Assembly (NCBI GenBank): GCA_021154985.1
Contig: JAJNQE010000019.1
Coordinates: 1 to 18,122 of the forward strand
Direction: 5' to 3'
Origin: Hydrogenophaga sp.
Lineage (GTDB): Bacteria > Pseudomonadota > Gammaproteobacteria > Burkholderiales > Burkholderiaceae_C
DNA length: 18,122 nucleotides
Made by a program: the position numbers and the translations under genes. Every line of letters starts with the position of its first letter. Position 1 is the first letter of the stretch. The notes under the pieces are model-generated. The model was not told the origin of the DNA. It ran no database searches and saw only the letters and a program-made list of their open reading frames with translations. Positions 1-6,583 of the stretch are shown here, in pieces.

Positions 1-296
1 GTATCGACATGCCGACGCCCGACGAGCTCGTGGCGCACAACCGCACAGTCGAGGAGGTGCGCGAGAGCATTGGCTGCGATGCGCTGATCTACCAGGATGT
101 GGACGCGATGAAGCAGGCCATCGGCTCGCTCAACCCCAAGCTCGCCGGATTTGATGCCTCGTGTTTCGATGGCGTGTACGTCACCGGCGACATCACGCTG
201 GCCGACATCGCACGTCTGAACGCGGGCCGCGACCAGAGCGAAGAGGGCGAAGAAGACACCTCGCGCCTGGCCTTGCCCAACGCCCAGGTCGCCTGA
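1..296 (+). CDS. purF: Amidophosphoribosyltransferase, C-terminal fragment (partial at window start)
   Basis: This is the last ~97 residues of glutamine phosphoribosylpyrophosphate amidotransferase, which makes 5-phosphoribosylamine from PRPP and glutamine in the first committed step of purine synthesis. The visible reading frame opens with GIDMPTPDEL, a stretch characteristic of the PurF C-terminal part, and continues with IGCDALIYQD and FDGVYVTGD, which line up with the E. coli PurF tail as I remember it. The gene begins before the window: positions 1-2 are the end of a codon and ATG at 9 is an internal Met. The stop is TGA at 294-296. The N-terminal Cys nucleophile domain and the PRPP loop are outside the window. 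It lies 12 nt upstream of metZ on the same strand, so the two are probably cotranscribed, an arrangement common in Burkholderiales. Confidence 0.95.
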   Translation, partial: IDMPTPDELVAHNRTVEEVRESIGCDALIYQDVDAMKQAIGSLNPKLAGFDASCFDGVYVTGDITLADIARLNAGRDQSEEGEEDTSRLALPNAQVA

Positions 297-308
297 AAGA
301 ACAGGCCC

Positions 309-1514
309 ATGACCCAGAAGAAAATCGACCTTCACCGCGACACGCTGGCCGTACGAGAAGCCGTGGAGCGCAGCCAGTACGGCGAAAATTCCGAGGCCCT
401 CTATCTCACCAGCGGCTACGTGCAACCCAGCGCCGAAGCCGCCGCGCGCCGCTTTGCCGGTGACGAAGAAGGCTTCACCTACGGCCGCTACGGCAACCCG
501 ACGGTGGCTAGCTTCGAGCAGCGCCTGGCCGCACTCGAAGGCGCTGAGGCCTGCATCTCCACCGCCTCGGGCATGTCCGCCATCCTCATGATGTGCATGG
601 GCCTGCTCAAGGCCGGCGACCACGTGGTGTGTTCGCATTCCATGTTCGGCTCCACCATCAAGCTCATCGGTACCGACCTGGCCAAGTTCGGCGTTGAGTC
701 CACCTTTGTCTCGCAGACCGACGTGTCCGCGTGGCAAGCCGCCATCAAGCCGACTACGAAGCTGCTCTTTGCCGAGACGCCGACCAACCCGCTGACCGAG
801 GTGTGCGACATCCGCGCACTGGCCGACGTCGCGCACAACGCAGGTGCGTTGCTGTGCGTGGACAACTGCTTTGCCACGCCTGCTCTGCAGCTGCCGATGA
901 ATCTGGGCGCCGACATCGTCATGCACTCGGGCACCAAGTACCTCGACGGCCAAGGGCGCGTGATGGCGGGTGCCCTGTGCGCCAGCCAGGAACTGGTGAC
1001 CAAGACATTCCTTCCGGTACTCAAGAGCGCCGGCATGACACTCGCGCCGTTCAACGCCTGGGTGGTGCTCAAGGGCCTGGAGACGCTGGATATCCGCATG
1101 CGGGCGCAATCGGCCCGCGCGCTTCAACTCGCCCAGTGGCTGCAGGACCATCCTGCCGTGGCGCGTGTGCATTACCCCGGTCTTGCCAACCATCCGCAAC
1201 ACGCACTGGCCATGGCGCAGCAGGCCGGCTGCGGCGGCGCGGTGCTCTCGTTCGAGGTCAAGGCGTCCGATGCCGACCAAGCGCGCGCGCGCGCCTTCCA
1301 CGTGCTTGACTCACTGCAGGTCATGTCGCTGTCCACCAACCTGGGCGACACCAAGACCTTGATGGCCCACCCCGCCAGCACCTCGCACGGCCGCCTGACC
1401 GAAGCACAGCGCCAGACCGCCGGTGTGGTGCAAGGCCTGATCCGCGTGGCGGTCGGGCTTGAACATCTGAACGACATCCAGGCTGACCTTGACCGCGGAC
1501 TTCTCACCCTCTGA
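309..1514 (+). CDS. metZ: O-succinylhomoserine sulfhydrylase (MetZ)
   Basis: This 401-aa cytosolic PLP enzyme of the Cys/Met metabolism family replaces the succinyl group of O-succinylhomoserine with sulfide to give homocysteine directly (methionine synthesis by direct sulfhydrylation). Visible landmarks are YGRYGNPTV (PLP phosphate/active-site region, about residues 58-66), the segment AETPTNPL, the Asp-containing VDNCFATP, and the Schiff-base lysine K210 in the motif HSGTKYLDGQGR. The DGQGR continuation is typical of MetZ rather than MetB/MetC. The length matches the family. The start ATG at 309 has a purine-rich AAGAACAGG just upstream and lies 12 nt after purF. The stop is 1 nt before the gltX start. 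A (GC)7 run at 1281-1294 encodes Ala-Arg-Ala-Arg-Ala. O-acetylhomoserine as the true substrate cannot be excluded from sequence alone. Confidence 0.92.
   Translation: MTQKKIDLHRDTLAVREAVERSQYGENSEALYLTSGYVQPSAEAAARRFAGDEEGFTYGRYGNPTVASFEQRLAALEGAEACISTASGMSAILMMCMGLLKAGDHVVCSHSMFGSTIKLIGTDLAKFGVESTFVSQTDVSAWQAAIKPTTKLLFAETPTNPLTEVCDIRALADVAHNAGALLCVDNCFATPALQLPMNLGADIVMHSGTKYLDGQGRVMAGALCASQELVTKTFLPVLKSAGMTLAPFNAWVVLKGLETLDIRMRAQSARALQLAQWLQDHPAVARVHYPGLANHPQHALAMAQQAGCGGAVLSFEVKASDADQARARAFHVLDSLQVMSLSTNLGDTKTLMAHPASTSHGRLTEAQRQTAGVVQGLIRVAVGLEHLNDIQADLDRGLLTL
1281..1294. repeat. (GC)7 dinucleotide run inside metZ
   Basis: Fourteen bases of uninterrupted alternating G and C occur in the metZ coding sequence, at codons 325-329 (Ala/Arg alternation). 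Such tracts can adopt Z-DNA and can slip by 2 nt, which would frameshift metZ. Here the frame is intact. It may be only a by-product of strong GC bias. Confidence 0.6.
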
Positions 1515-1515
1515 C

Positions 1516-2904
1516 ATGACCACCACCGTCCGCACCCGCTTTGCCCCATCGCCCACCGGCTTCATCCACCTCGGAAACATCCGCTCCGCGCTCTACCCTT
1601 GGGCGTTTGCGCGTTCCACCGGCGGCACCTTCATCCTGCGCATCGAAGACACCGACCTGGAGCGCTCGTCGCAAGCCGCGGTGGACGTGATCATCGAAGG
1701 CATGAAGTGGCTGGGCCTCGATCACGACGAAGGCCCGTTCTACCAAATGCAGCGCATGGACCGCTACAAGGCCGTGCTCGCCGAGATGGTGGCTGCCGGC
1801 CTTGTTTACCCTTGCTACATGAGCGTGGCCGAGCTCGACGCATTGCGCGAAGCGCAGATGGCCGCCAAAGAAAAGCCGCGATACGACGGCACCTGGCGGC
1901 CCGAGTCGGGCAAGGTGTTGCCGCCAGTGCCCGACGGTGTGAAGCCTGTGCTGCGCTTCAAGAATCCGCAAGGCGGGGTGGTGGCCTGGGACGACAAGGT
2001 CAAGGGCCGCATCGAGATCAGCAACGACGAACTTGACGACCTCGTGATCGCACGGCCCGACGGCACGCCCACCTACAACTTCTGCGTGGTGGTCGACGAC
2101 ATCGACATGGCCATCACCCATGTGATCCGGGGCGATGACCACGTGAACAACACGCCGCGCCAGATCAACATCTTCCGAGCACTTGGCAAGGAGCCACCGG
2201 TCTACGCCCACCTGCCCACCGTGCTCAACGAGCAGGGCGAGAAGATGAGCAAGCGCAACGGCGCCAAGCCGGTGACGCAGTACCGCGACGAAGGCTACCT
2301 GCCCGATGCGATGGTGAACTACCTCGCCCGCCTGGGCTGGAGCCATGGCGACGACGAGATCTTCAGCCGTGCGCAGTTCCTCGAATGGTTCAACCTCGAC
2401 CACCTGGGCCGCAGCGCAGCGCAGTTCGATGACGCCAAGCTGCGCTGGGTCAACGCGCAACACCTCAAGGCCATGGCCGACGATGCACTGGCATCGCTGG
2501 TGGCCGAACAACTGAGGTCGCAGGGCCTCACAGTGGACGACCGCCTGCCGCGCATCTGCGGCCTTTTCAAGGACCGCTGCGACACGACGGTGGCGCTGGC
2601 GCAGTGGGCGAGGGCGTTCTATGCCGACATCACCCCCAATGCAGACGAGCACGCACTGCACGTGACCGACGCGGTGCGTCCGGCACTCGCCGCGCTGGCG
2701 GGCAAGTTGGGTGATGTGGCGTGGGACAAGACCAGCATCTCGGCGGCCATCAAACAAGTGCTCGCCGAACACAGTTTGAAGATGCCGCAGATCGCCATGC
2801 CGGTGCGGGTGTTGGTGATGGGCACGGCGCAGACGCCATCCCTCGACGCGGTGCTCGAACTGCAGAAACGTCAAACAGTCCTGGACCGTTTGCAGAAGGC
2901 CTGA
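1516..2904 (+). CDS. gltX: Glutamyl-tRNA synthetase (GluRS)
   Basis: This 462-aa class I aminoacyl-tRNA synthetase charges tRNA-Glu with glutamate in the cytosol. The Rossmann catalytic domain begins with RFAPSPTGFIHLGN (the HIGH-equivalent is H18-L19-G20-N21). It is followed by the RIEDTDLERS segment, the GDDHVNNTPRQ segment and the KMSKR signature at residues 243-247. The C-terminal half (about 320-462) is the helical anticodon-binding region. Length and motif order match bacterial discriminating or non-discriminating GluRS; I cannot tell which. The start is ATG at 1516, one base after the metZ stop, so translation is probably coupled. An in-frame TTG at 1489 would add nine residues inside metZ with no family support. 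The gene is directly followed by a tRNA cluster that includes its own substrate, tRNA-Glu(TTC). Confidence 0.96.
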   Translation: MTTTVRTRFAPSPTGFIHLGNIRSALYPWAFARSTGGTFILRIEDTDLERSSQAAVDVIIEGMKWLGLDHDEGPFYQMQRMDRYKAVLAEMVAAGLVYPCYMSVAELDALREAQMAAKEKPRYDGTWRPESGKVLPPVPDGVKPVLRFKNPQGGVVAWDDKVKGRIEISNDELDDLVIARPDGTPTYNFCVVVDDIDMAITHVIRGDDHVNNTPRQINIFRALGKEPPVYAHLPTVLNEQGEKMSKRNGAKPVTQYRDEGYLPDAMVNYLARLGWSHGDDEIFSRAQFLEWFNLDHLGRSAAQFDDAKLRWVNAQHLKAMADDALASLVAEQLRSQGLTVDDRLPRICGLFKDRCDTTVALAQWARAFYADITPNADEHALHVTDAVRPALAALAGKLGDVAWDKTSISAAIKQVLAEHSLKMPQIAMPVRVLVMGTAQTPSLDAVLELQKRQTVLDRLQKA

Positions 2905-2920
2905 AAAAATCGCCTATAAT
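2890..2920 (+). promoter_or_regulatory. Putative sigma-70 promoter of the tRNA cluster (P1)
   Basis: A perfect -10 hexamer TATAAT lies at 2915-2920, beginning ten bases after the gltX stop. The best -35 candidate is TTGCAG at 2890-2895 within the last gltX codons, with a long 19-bp spacer, so the -35 is weak. Transcription would start near 2927, about 50 nt before tRNA-Ala. The -10 box sits in a 16-nt segment repeated before tRNA-Glu. Confidence 0.6.
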
Positions 2921-2980
2921 TTGAGGCTTGCTGAAACGCAGCGCTGACTCAGGTTGGCAAAGCAGATCAACAAACCCTGT

Positions 2981-3056
<76 letters not shown>

Positions 3057-3080
3057 AAAATCTGGAGCCGCGAGGTGAAG

Positions 3081-3114
3081 TTGAAGAAGGAACACCACCT
3101 TCCGATGCTACAAT
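3081..3114 (+). promoter_or_regulatory. Putative second tRNA promoter (P2), upstream of tRNA-Glu
   Basis: A -10-like TACAAT at 3109-3114 lies in CTACAATTCGAGGCTT (3108-3123), which matches the P1 segment CTATAATTTGAGGCTT (2914-2929) at 14 of 16 positions. The nearest -35-like hexamer, TTGAAG at 3081-3086, is 22 bp away and poorly placed, so promoter activity rests mainly on the repeated -10 context. It would start a transcript carrying tRNA-Glu and tRNA-Asp. Confidence 0.4.
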
Positions 3115-3170
3115 TCGAGGCTTCGAAAAACGCGGTTTTCAGTGCTGCGTTTCGGTTAGTCCAAGGTTTT

Positions 3171-3246
3171 GACCCTATCGTCTAGAGGCCTAGGACATCA
3201 CCCTTTCACGGTGAGTACCGGGGTTCGAATCCCCGTAGGGTCGCCA
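3171..3246 (+). tRNA. tRNA-Glu(TTC)
   Basis: This is a 76-nt cloverleaf with encoded CCA at 3244-3246. The acceptor stem GACCCTA/TAGGGTC is fully paired and the discriminator is G. The D-arm contains CGTCTAGAGGCCTAGGACA, typical of tRNA-Glu. The anticodon stem TCACC/GGTGA encloses loop CTTTCAC with anticodon TTC at 3205-3207. The T-arm is CCGGGGTTCGAATCCCCG. It is charged by GltX, encoded 0.3 kb upstream, and also serves tetrapyrrole (ALA) synthesis in proteobacteria. Confidence 0.97.
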
Positions 3247-3251
3247 GAATT

Positions 3252-3305
3252 TGCCGCAAGGCAGCTCAGGCACAAGTGGTTGGCACTTGGTTCGCAAGAA
3301 CGAAC
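3252..3305 (+). other. Three tandem short hairpins in the tRNA-Glu/tRNA-Asp spacer
   Basis: Three perfect inverted repeats fill most of the 70-nt spacer. They are TGCC-GCAA-GGCA (3252-3263, a GNRA-type tetraloop), CAAGTG-GTTGG-CACTTG (3273-3289) and GTTCG-CAAGAA-CGAAC (3290-3305). None has a T-tract, so they do not look like terminators. They may guide RNase processing of a Glu-Asp precursor; that role is inferred. Confidence 0.5.
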
Positions 3306-3316
3306 GCCATCTACCA

Positions 3317-3393
3317 GGAGTGGTAGTTCAGTTGGTTAGAATACCGGCCTGTCACGCCGGGGGTCGCGGGTTCGAGCCCCGTCCACTCCGCCA
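3317..3393 (+). tRNA. tRNA-Asp(GTC)
   Basis: This is a 77-nt cloverleaf with encoded CCA at 3391-3393. The acceptor stem GGAGTGG/CCACTCC is fully paired and the discriminator is G. The anticodon stem CCGGC/GCCGG encloses loop CTGTCAC with anticodon GTC at 3351-3353. The T-arm is GCGGGTTCGAGCCCCGT. It is the last tRNA of the cluster and lies 13 nt before the terminator stem. No promoter-like -10 is visible in the preceding spacer, so it is probably cotranscribed with tRNA-Glu. Confidence 0.97.
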
Positions 3394-3406
3394 GTCAAGA
3401 AACAAG

Positions 3407-3439
3407 TCACCGCAGTCGCAAGACTCCGGTGATTTTTTT
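3407..3439 (+). terminator. Rho-independent terminator of the tRNA cluster
   Basis: The left arm TCACCG-C-AGTC and right arm GACT-C-CGGTGA (10 bp paired with one C-C mismatch) close on a GCAA tetraloop at 3418-3421. Seven T residues follow at 3433-3439. On the opposite strand the hairpin is followed by CTTGTTTCTT, so it may also terminate the transcript arriving from the transporter gene that ends at 3454. Confidence 0.93.
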
Positions 3440-3453
3440 CGTCTGTCTGCTGG

Positions 3454-4365
3454 TCAGACTGCCCGCTCCAGCCAGCGCAGCCGCACAAGCCCGGTCGACA
3501 AGGCCGTGCCGCAGATGATCACCAGGCCACACCCCACCATCCACGGCGTGATGGTCTCGCTCAGGAACAGCTCGCCATAGCCCAGAGCAAACACGGGCAC
3601 GAGAAAGGTGACGGTGAGGGCCTTGCTGGGGCCGGCTTGTTCGATGATGTGGAAGAACAGGATGTAGGCGATGGACGTGCACAGCAGCGCCACCGCCGCA
3701 ACCGCTGCCCAGGCCGCCAGGCTCACGGGCTCGGTGGGCCAGAACCACAGCATGGGCACGGCCAGGCCGAGCGAGGCGCCGATCTGGCTGCCGGTGGCGG
3801 TGGCCAGCGGATGGGCGCCGGTCAGGTAACGTTTGGTGAAGCTGGCGGCCAGGCCGTAGCACAGGGTGGCCAGCAGGCAGGCGCCCATGGCCAGCAGCGT
3901 GGTGCCGGTAGAGCTTGCGCCTGCAACGCCGGTGGCGCTGAACCCCGACTTGCCGACCACCAGCAGCGTGACGCCGGCAAAACCGATGGCAAGACCCAGC
4001 ATGCGCGAGCCACCAGGCCGGTCCTTGAGCCAGAGCCACGCAACGAGGGCGCCCGTGAGCGGCACGGTGGCGTTGAGGATGGAGGTCAGCCCGGTGGTGA
4101 TGTGCATCACCGCAAAGGCGAACAGCATGAACGGGATGCCCGAGTTGAGCAGGCCGACGAAGAGGATGGCCTTGGCGCGTTGGCGAAAGTCGGCCCAGAC
4201 GCCTTTGACCAGGAACACCGGCAACAGGAACAGCGCGGCCAGCCCCACACGCAGGCCCGCGGTGGGCACGATACCGAATTCGGCAGCGCTCAGGCGGGTG
4301 AACAGGAACGATGAGCCCCAAAGGGCGGCGAGCAACACGAATTCCAGGGCGAGGACGGGGTTCAT
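3454..4365 (-). CDS. EamA/DMT-superfamily inner-membrane transporter
   Basis: This 303-aa integral membrane protein has about ten hydrophobic helices arranged as two EamA repeats (roughly residues 8-135 and 155-290). The first repeat begins with LAALWGSSFLFTR, the classic DMT start (ALxWGsxF), and contains the helix-ending GLTSILNATVPLTGALVAW. The second contains SIAYILFFHII and a C-terminal E-T-I-T-P-W-M segment. The family exports metabolites such as amino acids or drugs; the substrate cannot be read from sequence. The start ATG (4363-4365) has no convincing Shine-Dalgarno. A CATACT hexamer 8 nt upstream could make a near-leaderless transcript, but its -35 is poor. It follows ogt on the same strand after 99 nt, so it may be read through from the repair operon or transcribed on its own. 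Confidence 0.88.
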   Translation of the reverse strand: MNPVLALEFVLLAALWGSSFLFTRLSAAEFGIVPTAGLRVGLAALFLLPVFLVKGVWADFRQRAKAILFVGLLNSGIPFMLFAFAVMHITTGLTSILNATVPLTGALVAWLWLKDRPGGSRMLGLAIGFAGVTLLVVGKSGFSATGVAGASSTGTTLLAMGACLLATLCYGLAASFTKRYLTGAHPLATATGSQIGASLGLAVPMLWFWPTEPVSLAAWAAVAAVALLCTSIAYILFFHIIEQAGPSKALTVTFLVPVFALGYGELFLSETITPWMVGCGLVIICGTALSTGLVRLRWLERAV

Positions 4366-4464
4366 GGCGTGAAAGTATGCAGGGGCGTCGTCGGCGTTCG
4401 AGGGGTGGATTGATGCCGGATGGGTGCGCCATTGATGCGCCGCCCGCCTCAGTGGCGTGCAGCC

Positions 4465-4965
4465 TCAGGGTACCGTTGCGCCTTCCAGCCGCAGCAGCGC
4501 AGTCTTGCGTTCCAGACCACCGGCGTAGCCCGTGAGCGAGCCGTCGGCCCCCAGCACGCGATGGCAGGGCACAACAATGCTGACCGGGTTGCGCCCCACC
4601 GCAGCGCCGAGCGCGCGCACCGCAGCCGGTTTGCCGATGGCAGCGCTCAGGCGTCCGTAGCTGGTGGTGGCGCCCGGGGCGATGCGCAGCAGGGCCTGCC
4701 ACACCTGCTGCTGGAACGCCGTGCCGGCGTGCAAGTCCAGCGGCAGGTTGAAGGCCGTGCGCTGTCCGGCGAAATACTCGCCGAGTTGCTGGATGGCGGT
4801 CAGCAGCACGGGGTGCGCGGGATGGCGGCGCCAGGCCGAGGTGTCGGGCCCGTGGCGTTGGCCATCGAACCACACGCCGCTCAGGCCGCGTGATGTGGCC
4901 GCGAGCGTCATGGCGCCCAGCGGGCCGGGCCATGCGGTGAAGACGGTGAGGGGATCGTGTTTCAT
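4465..4965 (-). CDS. ogt: Methylated-DNA--protein-cysteine S-methyltransferase (Ogt type)
   Basis: This 166-aa suicide repair protein transfers the alkyl group from O6-alkylguanine (and O4-alkylthymine) in DNA to its own cysteine. The acceptor is C134 in the signature IVVPCHRV. The helix-turn-helix/Arg-finger segment SYGRLSAAIGKPAAVRALG (about 102-120) and AVGRNP precede it, and the N-terminal ribonuclease-like domain is intact. The start ATG (4963-4965) overlaps the stop of the upstream Ada-AlkA gene as ATGA, and an AGGA Shine-Dalgarno (plus-strand 4974-4977) lies 8 nt upstream inside that gene. Its product supplies the methyltransferase half that the neighbouring fusion lacks, so the two genes form an alkylation-repair operon. 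Confidence 0.95.
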   Translation of the reverse strand: MKHDPLTVFTAWPGPLGAMTLAATSRGLSGVWFDGQRHGPDTSAWRRHPAHPVLLTAIQQLGEYFAGQRTAFNLPLDLHAGTAFQQQVWQALLRIAPGATTSYGRLSAAIGKPAAVRALGAAVGRNPVSIVVPCHRVLGADGSLTGYAGGLERKTALLRLEGATVP

Positions 4966-6470
4966 GCGGTGGTTCCTGTGGGGGGTGCGACGTGTCCGGC
5001 CGACCAGGCCCGGACCACCGCATAGCTGCGCCAGGGTTGCCAGGCCCGTGACAGGGCCTCGGCTTCGCGCGCGGGGTGTTTGCAGTCCTGCACGCCCAGC
5101 GCCTTGTGCAGCGCCACATCGCCGGCTGGGAAAGCATCGGGCCAGCGCAGCGCGCGCATGGCGATGTACTGCGCGGTCCAGTCGCCGATGCCCGGCAGGG
5201 CCTTGAGCGCGGCGATGGTGGTTGGCACGTCGGCGCTGCCATTGAGCACGAGCCCTTGTTCGACCACGCCCCGTGCGAGCGCCATGATGGCCGCCTGGCG
5301 TTGTTTGACGATGCCCAGCTCGCCCAGCGCATCACCGCCGGCCTGCGCCAGCACTTCCGGCGCCGGAAACAGCCGCGTGAGTTCCTTGAAGGGTGTGTCG
5401 ATGGGCTCGCCGAACCGGTTCACCAGCCGCTGCGCCAGCGTGCGTGCGGCGGCCACCGTGATCTGCTGGCCGAGCACGGCGCGCACGGCGAGTTCGAACC
5501 CGTCGAGCGCGCCGGGCACGCGCAGGCCGTTACCGTCGGGGAACGGGCCGTGCAGCACGGCGTTGATAGCACCTGGGTCGGCGTCCAGGTCGAGGGCTGC
5601 GCGCACTCTGTGGATCACCTGCGGCAGTACCCCGCGCAGTTCGGTGCTCACGCGCAGCACCAGTTGGCAACGTGCCTCATCGAACTCCGCCAGCAACCAG
5701 CCGCGGTGGCTTTGGCCGCCGATGTCCATGCGCAAGGTGAGTCCGAGGCGCAGCCGGTCGTCAACGAAGGCCACGCCCTCGATCAAGCGCTGCCGGAAAA
5801 ACGCCAGCGTCGCGGTCACGTCATACGGTGGTCGGTAGCCCAGGCGCACGGTGGCACCCTGCCCAGTGTCTCGACTGCCGGTTTCGCGACGCAGCTGGGT
5901 GGGGTTCAGGCGGTAGTGGTCGAGGAAGGCGGCGTTGAAACGGCGCACGCTGCCAAATCCGCTGGCCAGCGCGATCCGGGTGATCGGCAGATCGGTGTCG
6001 GCGAGCAGCTGTTTGGCGGTGAGCAGCTTGCGCGTGAGCAGGTACTGCAGCGGCGAAACACCGAGCCGGTCCTCGAACACGCGGCGCAGGTGACGGTCGC
6101 TCACGCCCAGCCGTGCCGCCAGCCGTTCACCCGTGTTGCCTTCTGCGTCGTGCCAGTGCTGGGGGTCGTCGAGCCACAGCGTGCCCTGCTGCAGCAGGAT
6201 CGCGGAGGCGTCCTCGGTGGACCAGTGGCGGTCCATGGGGGCCAGCTCGGGGCGGCAGCGCAGGCAGGGACGAAACCCGGCGCGTTCGGCCTGCGCGGCG
6301 TGTTCGAAAAAGCGGCAGTTTTCGCGCCGGGGGGTGCGCACGCGGCAGACCGGCCGGCAATAGATGCCGGTGGAGGTGACAGCGGTGAAAAACCGCCCGT
6401 CAAAGCGCGCGTCGTGCGAACACAGCGCGCGGTAGCAGGCGTCGTCGTCGATGCGGTCCGGGCGGTTCAT
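4962..6470 (-). CDS. alkA: Ada (Zn-binding + AraC HTH) fused to AlkA 3-methyladenine DNA glycosylase
   Basis: This 502-aa protein has three parts. Residues ~8-75 are an Ada metal-binding domain whose four Zn cysteines are C38, C42, C69 and C72, the same numbers as in E. coli Ada (C38 is the methylphosphotriester acceptor there). Residues ~85-190 are an AraC-type HTH with LAARLGVSDRHLRRVFEDRL and IALASGFGSVRRFNAAF. Residues ~200-495 are AlkA: an N-terminal beta domain, VLGQQITV, and the helix-hairpin-helix LPGIGDWTAQY followed by the catalytic Asp D451 in PAGDVALHK. It should sense methylated DNA phosphates, activate transcription and excise alkylated purines. I choose ATG at 6468-6470; ATG at 6477-6479 is an alternative, and an upstream extension to 6572 would run into the algC promoter region. 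The ogt gene overlaps its stop by 4 nt. No clear Ada box is visible upstream. Confidence 0.93.
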   Translation of the reverse strand: MNRPDRIDDDACYRALCSHDARFDGRFFTAVTSTGIYCRPVCRVRTPRRENCRFFEHAAQAERAGFRPCLRCRPELAPMDRHWSTEDASAILLQQGTLWLDDPQHWHDAEGNTGERLAARLGVSDRHLRRVFEDRLGVSPLQYLLTRKLLTAKQLLADTDLPITRIALASGFGSVRRFNAAFLDHYRLNPTQLRRETGSRDTGQGATVRLGYRPPYDVTATLAFFRQRLIEGVAFVDDRLRLGLTLRMDIGGQSHRGWLLAEFDEARCQLVLRVSTELRGVLPQVIHRVRAALDLDADPGAINAVLHGPFPDGNGLRVPGALDGFELAVRAVLGQQITVAAARTLAQRLVNRFGEPIDTPFKELTRLFPAPEVLAQAGGDALGELGIVKQRQAAIMALARGVVEQGLVLNGSADVPTTIAALKALPGIGDWTAQYIAMRALRWPDAFPAGDVALHKALGVQDCKHPAREAEALSRAWQPWRSYAVVRAWSAGHVAPPTGTTA

Positions 6471-6550
6471 GCCTGCCATGGTAGGCCGTTCGAGGGGGGC
6501 TCGGCTGGCCGTTTTCGGACATGTGCCCCGAGCGCCTGAAAGTGGACTTC

Positions 6551-6577
6551 TACAATGACCCACTCCGGACAACAGGA
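6551..6577 (+). promoter_or_regulatory. Putative -10 box and Shine-Dalgarno of algC
   Basis: TACAAT at 6551-6556 is a plausible -10 hexamer in the 113-bp gap between the divergent Ada-AlkA and algC genes; no good -35 is visible. AGGA at 6574-6577 lies 6 nt before ATG 6584 and fixes that start. The upstream in-frame ATG at 6521 would precede the -10 box and has no family support. Confidence 0.5.
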
Positions 6578-6583
6578 CACACC

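Noticed and set aside
1489..1515. TTG-initiated N-terminal extension of gltX
   Set aside because: The extra nine residues lie inside metZ and GluRS proteins start just before RFAPSPTG; ATG 1516 fits better.
1504..2874. 456-codon open frame on the minus strand opposite gltX
   Set aside because: Mirror frame produced by GC-biased codons. The protein is rich in His/Arg/Val with no domain, and gltX on the plus strand is certain.
4366..4464. Possible promoter and short TGCGCC repeats between ogt and the DMT transporter
   Set aside because: The CATACT hexamer has a poor -35 (TCGAAC, 16-bp spacer), and the TGCGCC copies are only 6 bp; neither merits a feature on its own.
3407..5335. 642-codon minus-strand frame covering the terminator, the transporter and ogt
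   Set aside because: It runs out of frame through three well-supported features and encodes Pro/Arg/His-rich text without motifs.
5076..6539. 487-codon plus-strand frame opposite the Ada-AlkA gene
   Set aside because: Antisense shadow of a clear multidomain enzyme; no motif, and low-complexity His/Gln/Arg composition.
6541..6564. AGTGG...CCACT inverted repeat flanking the algC -10 box as an operator
   Set aside because: Only 5 bp per arm with a 14-bp gap; expected by chance in GC-rich DNA.
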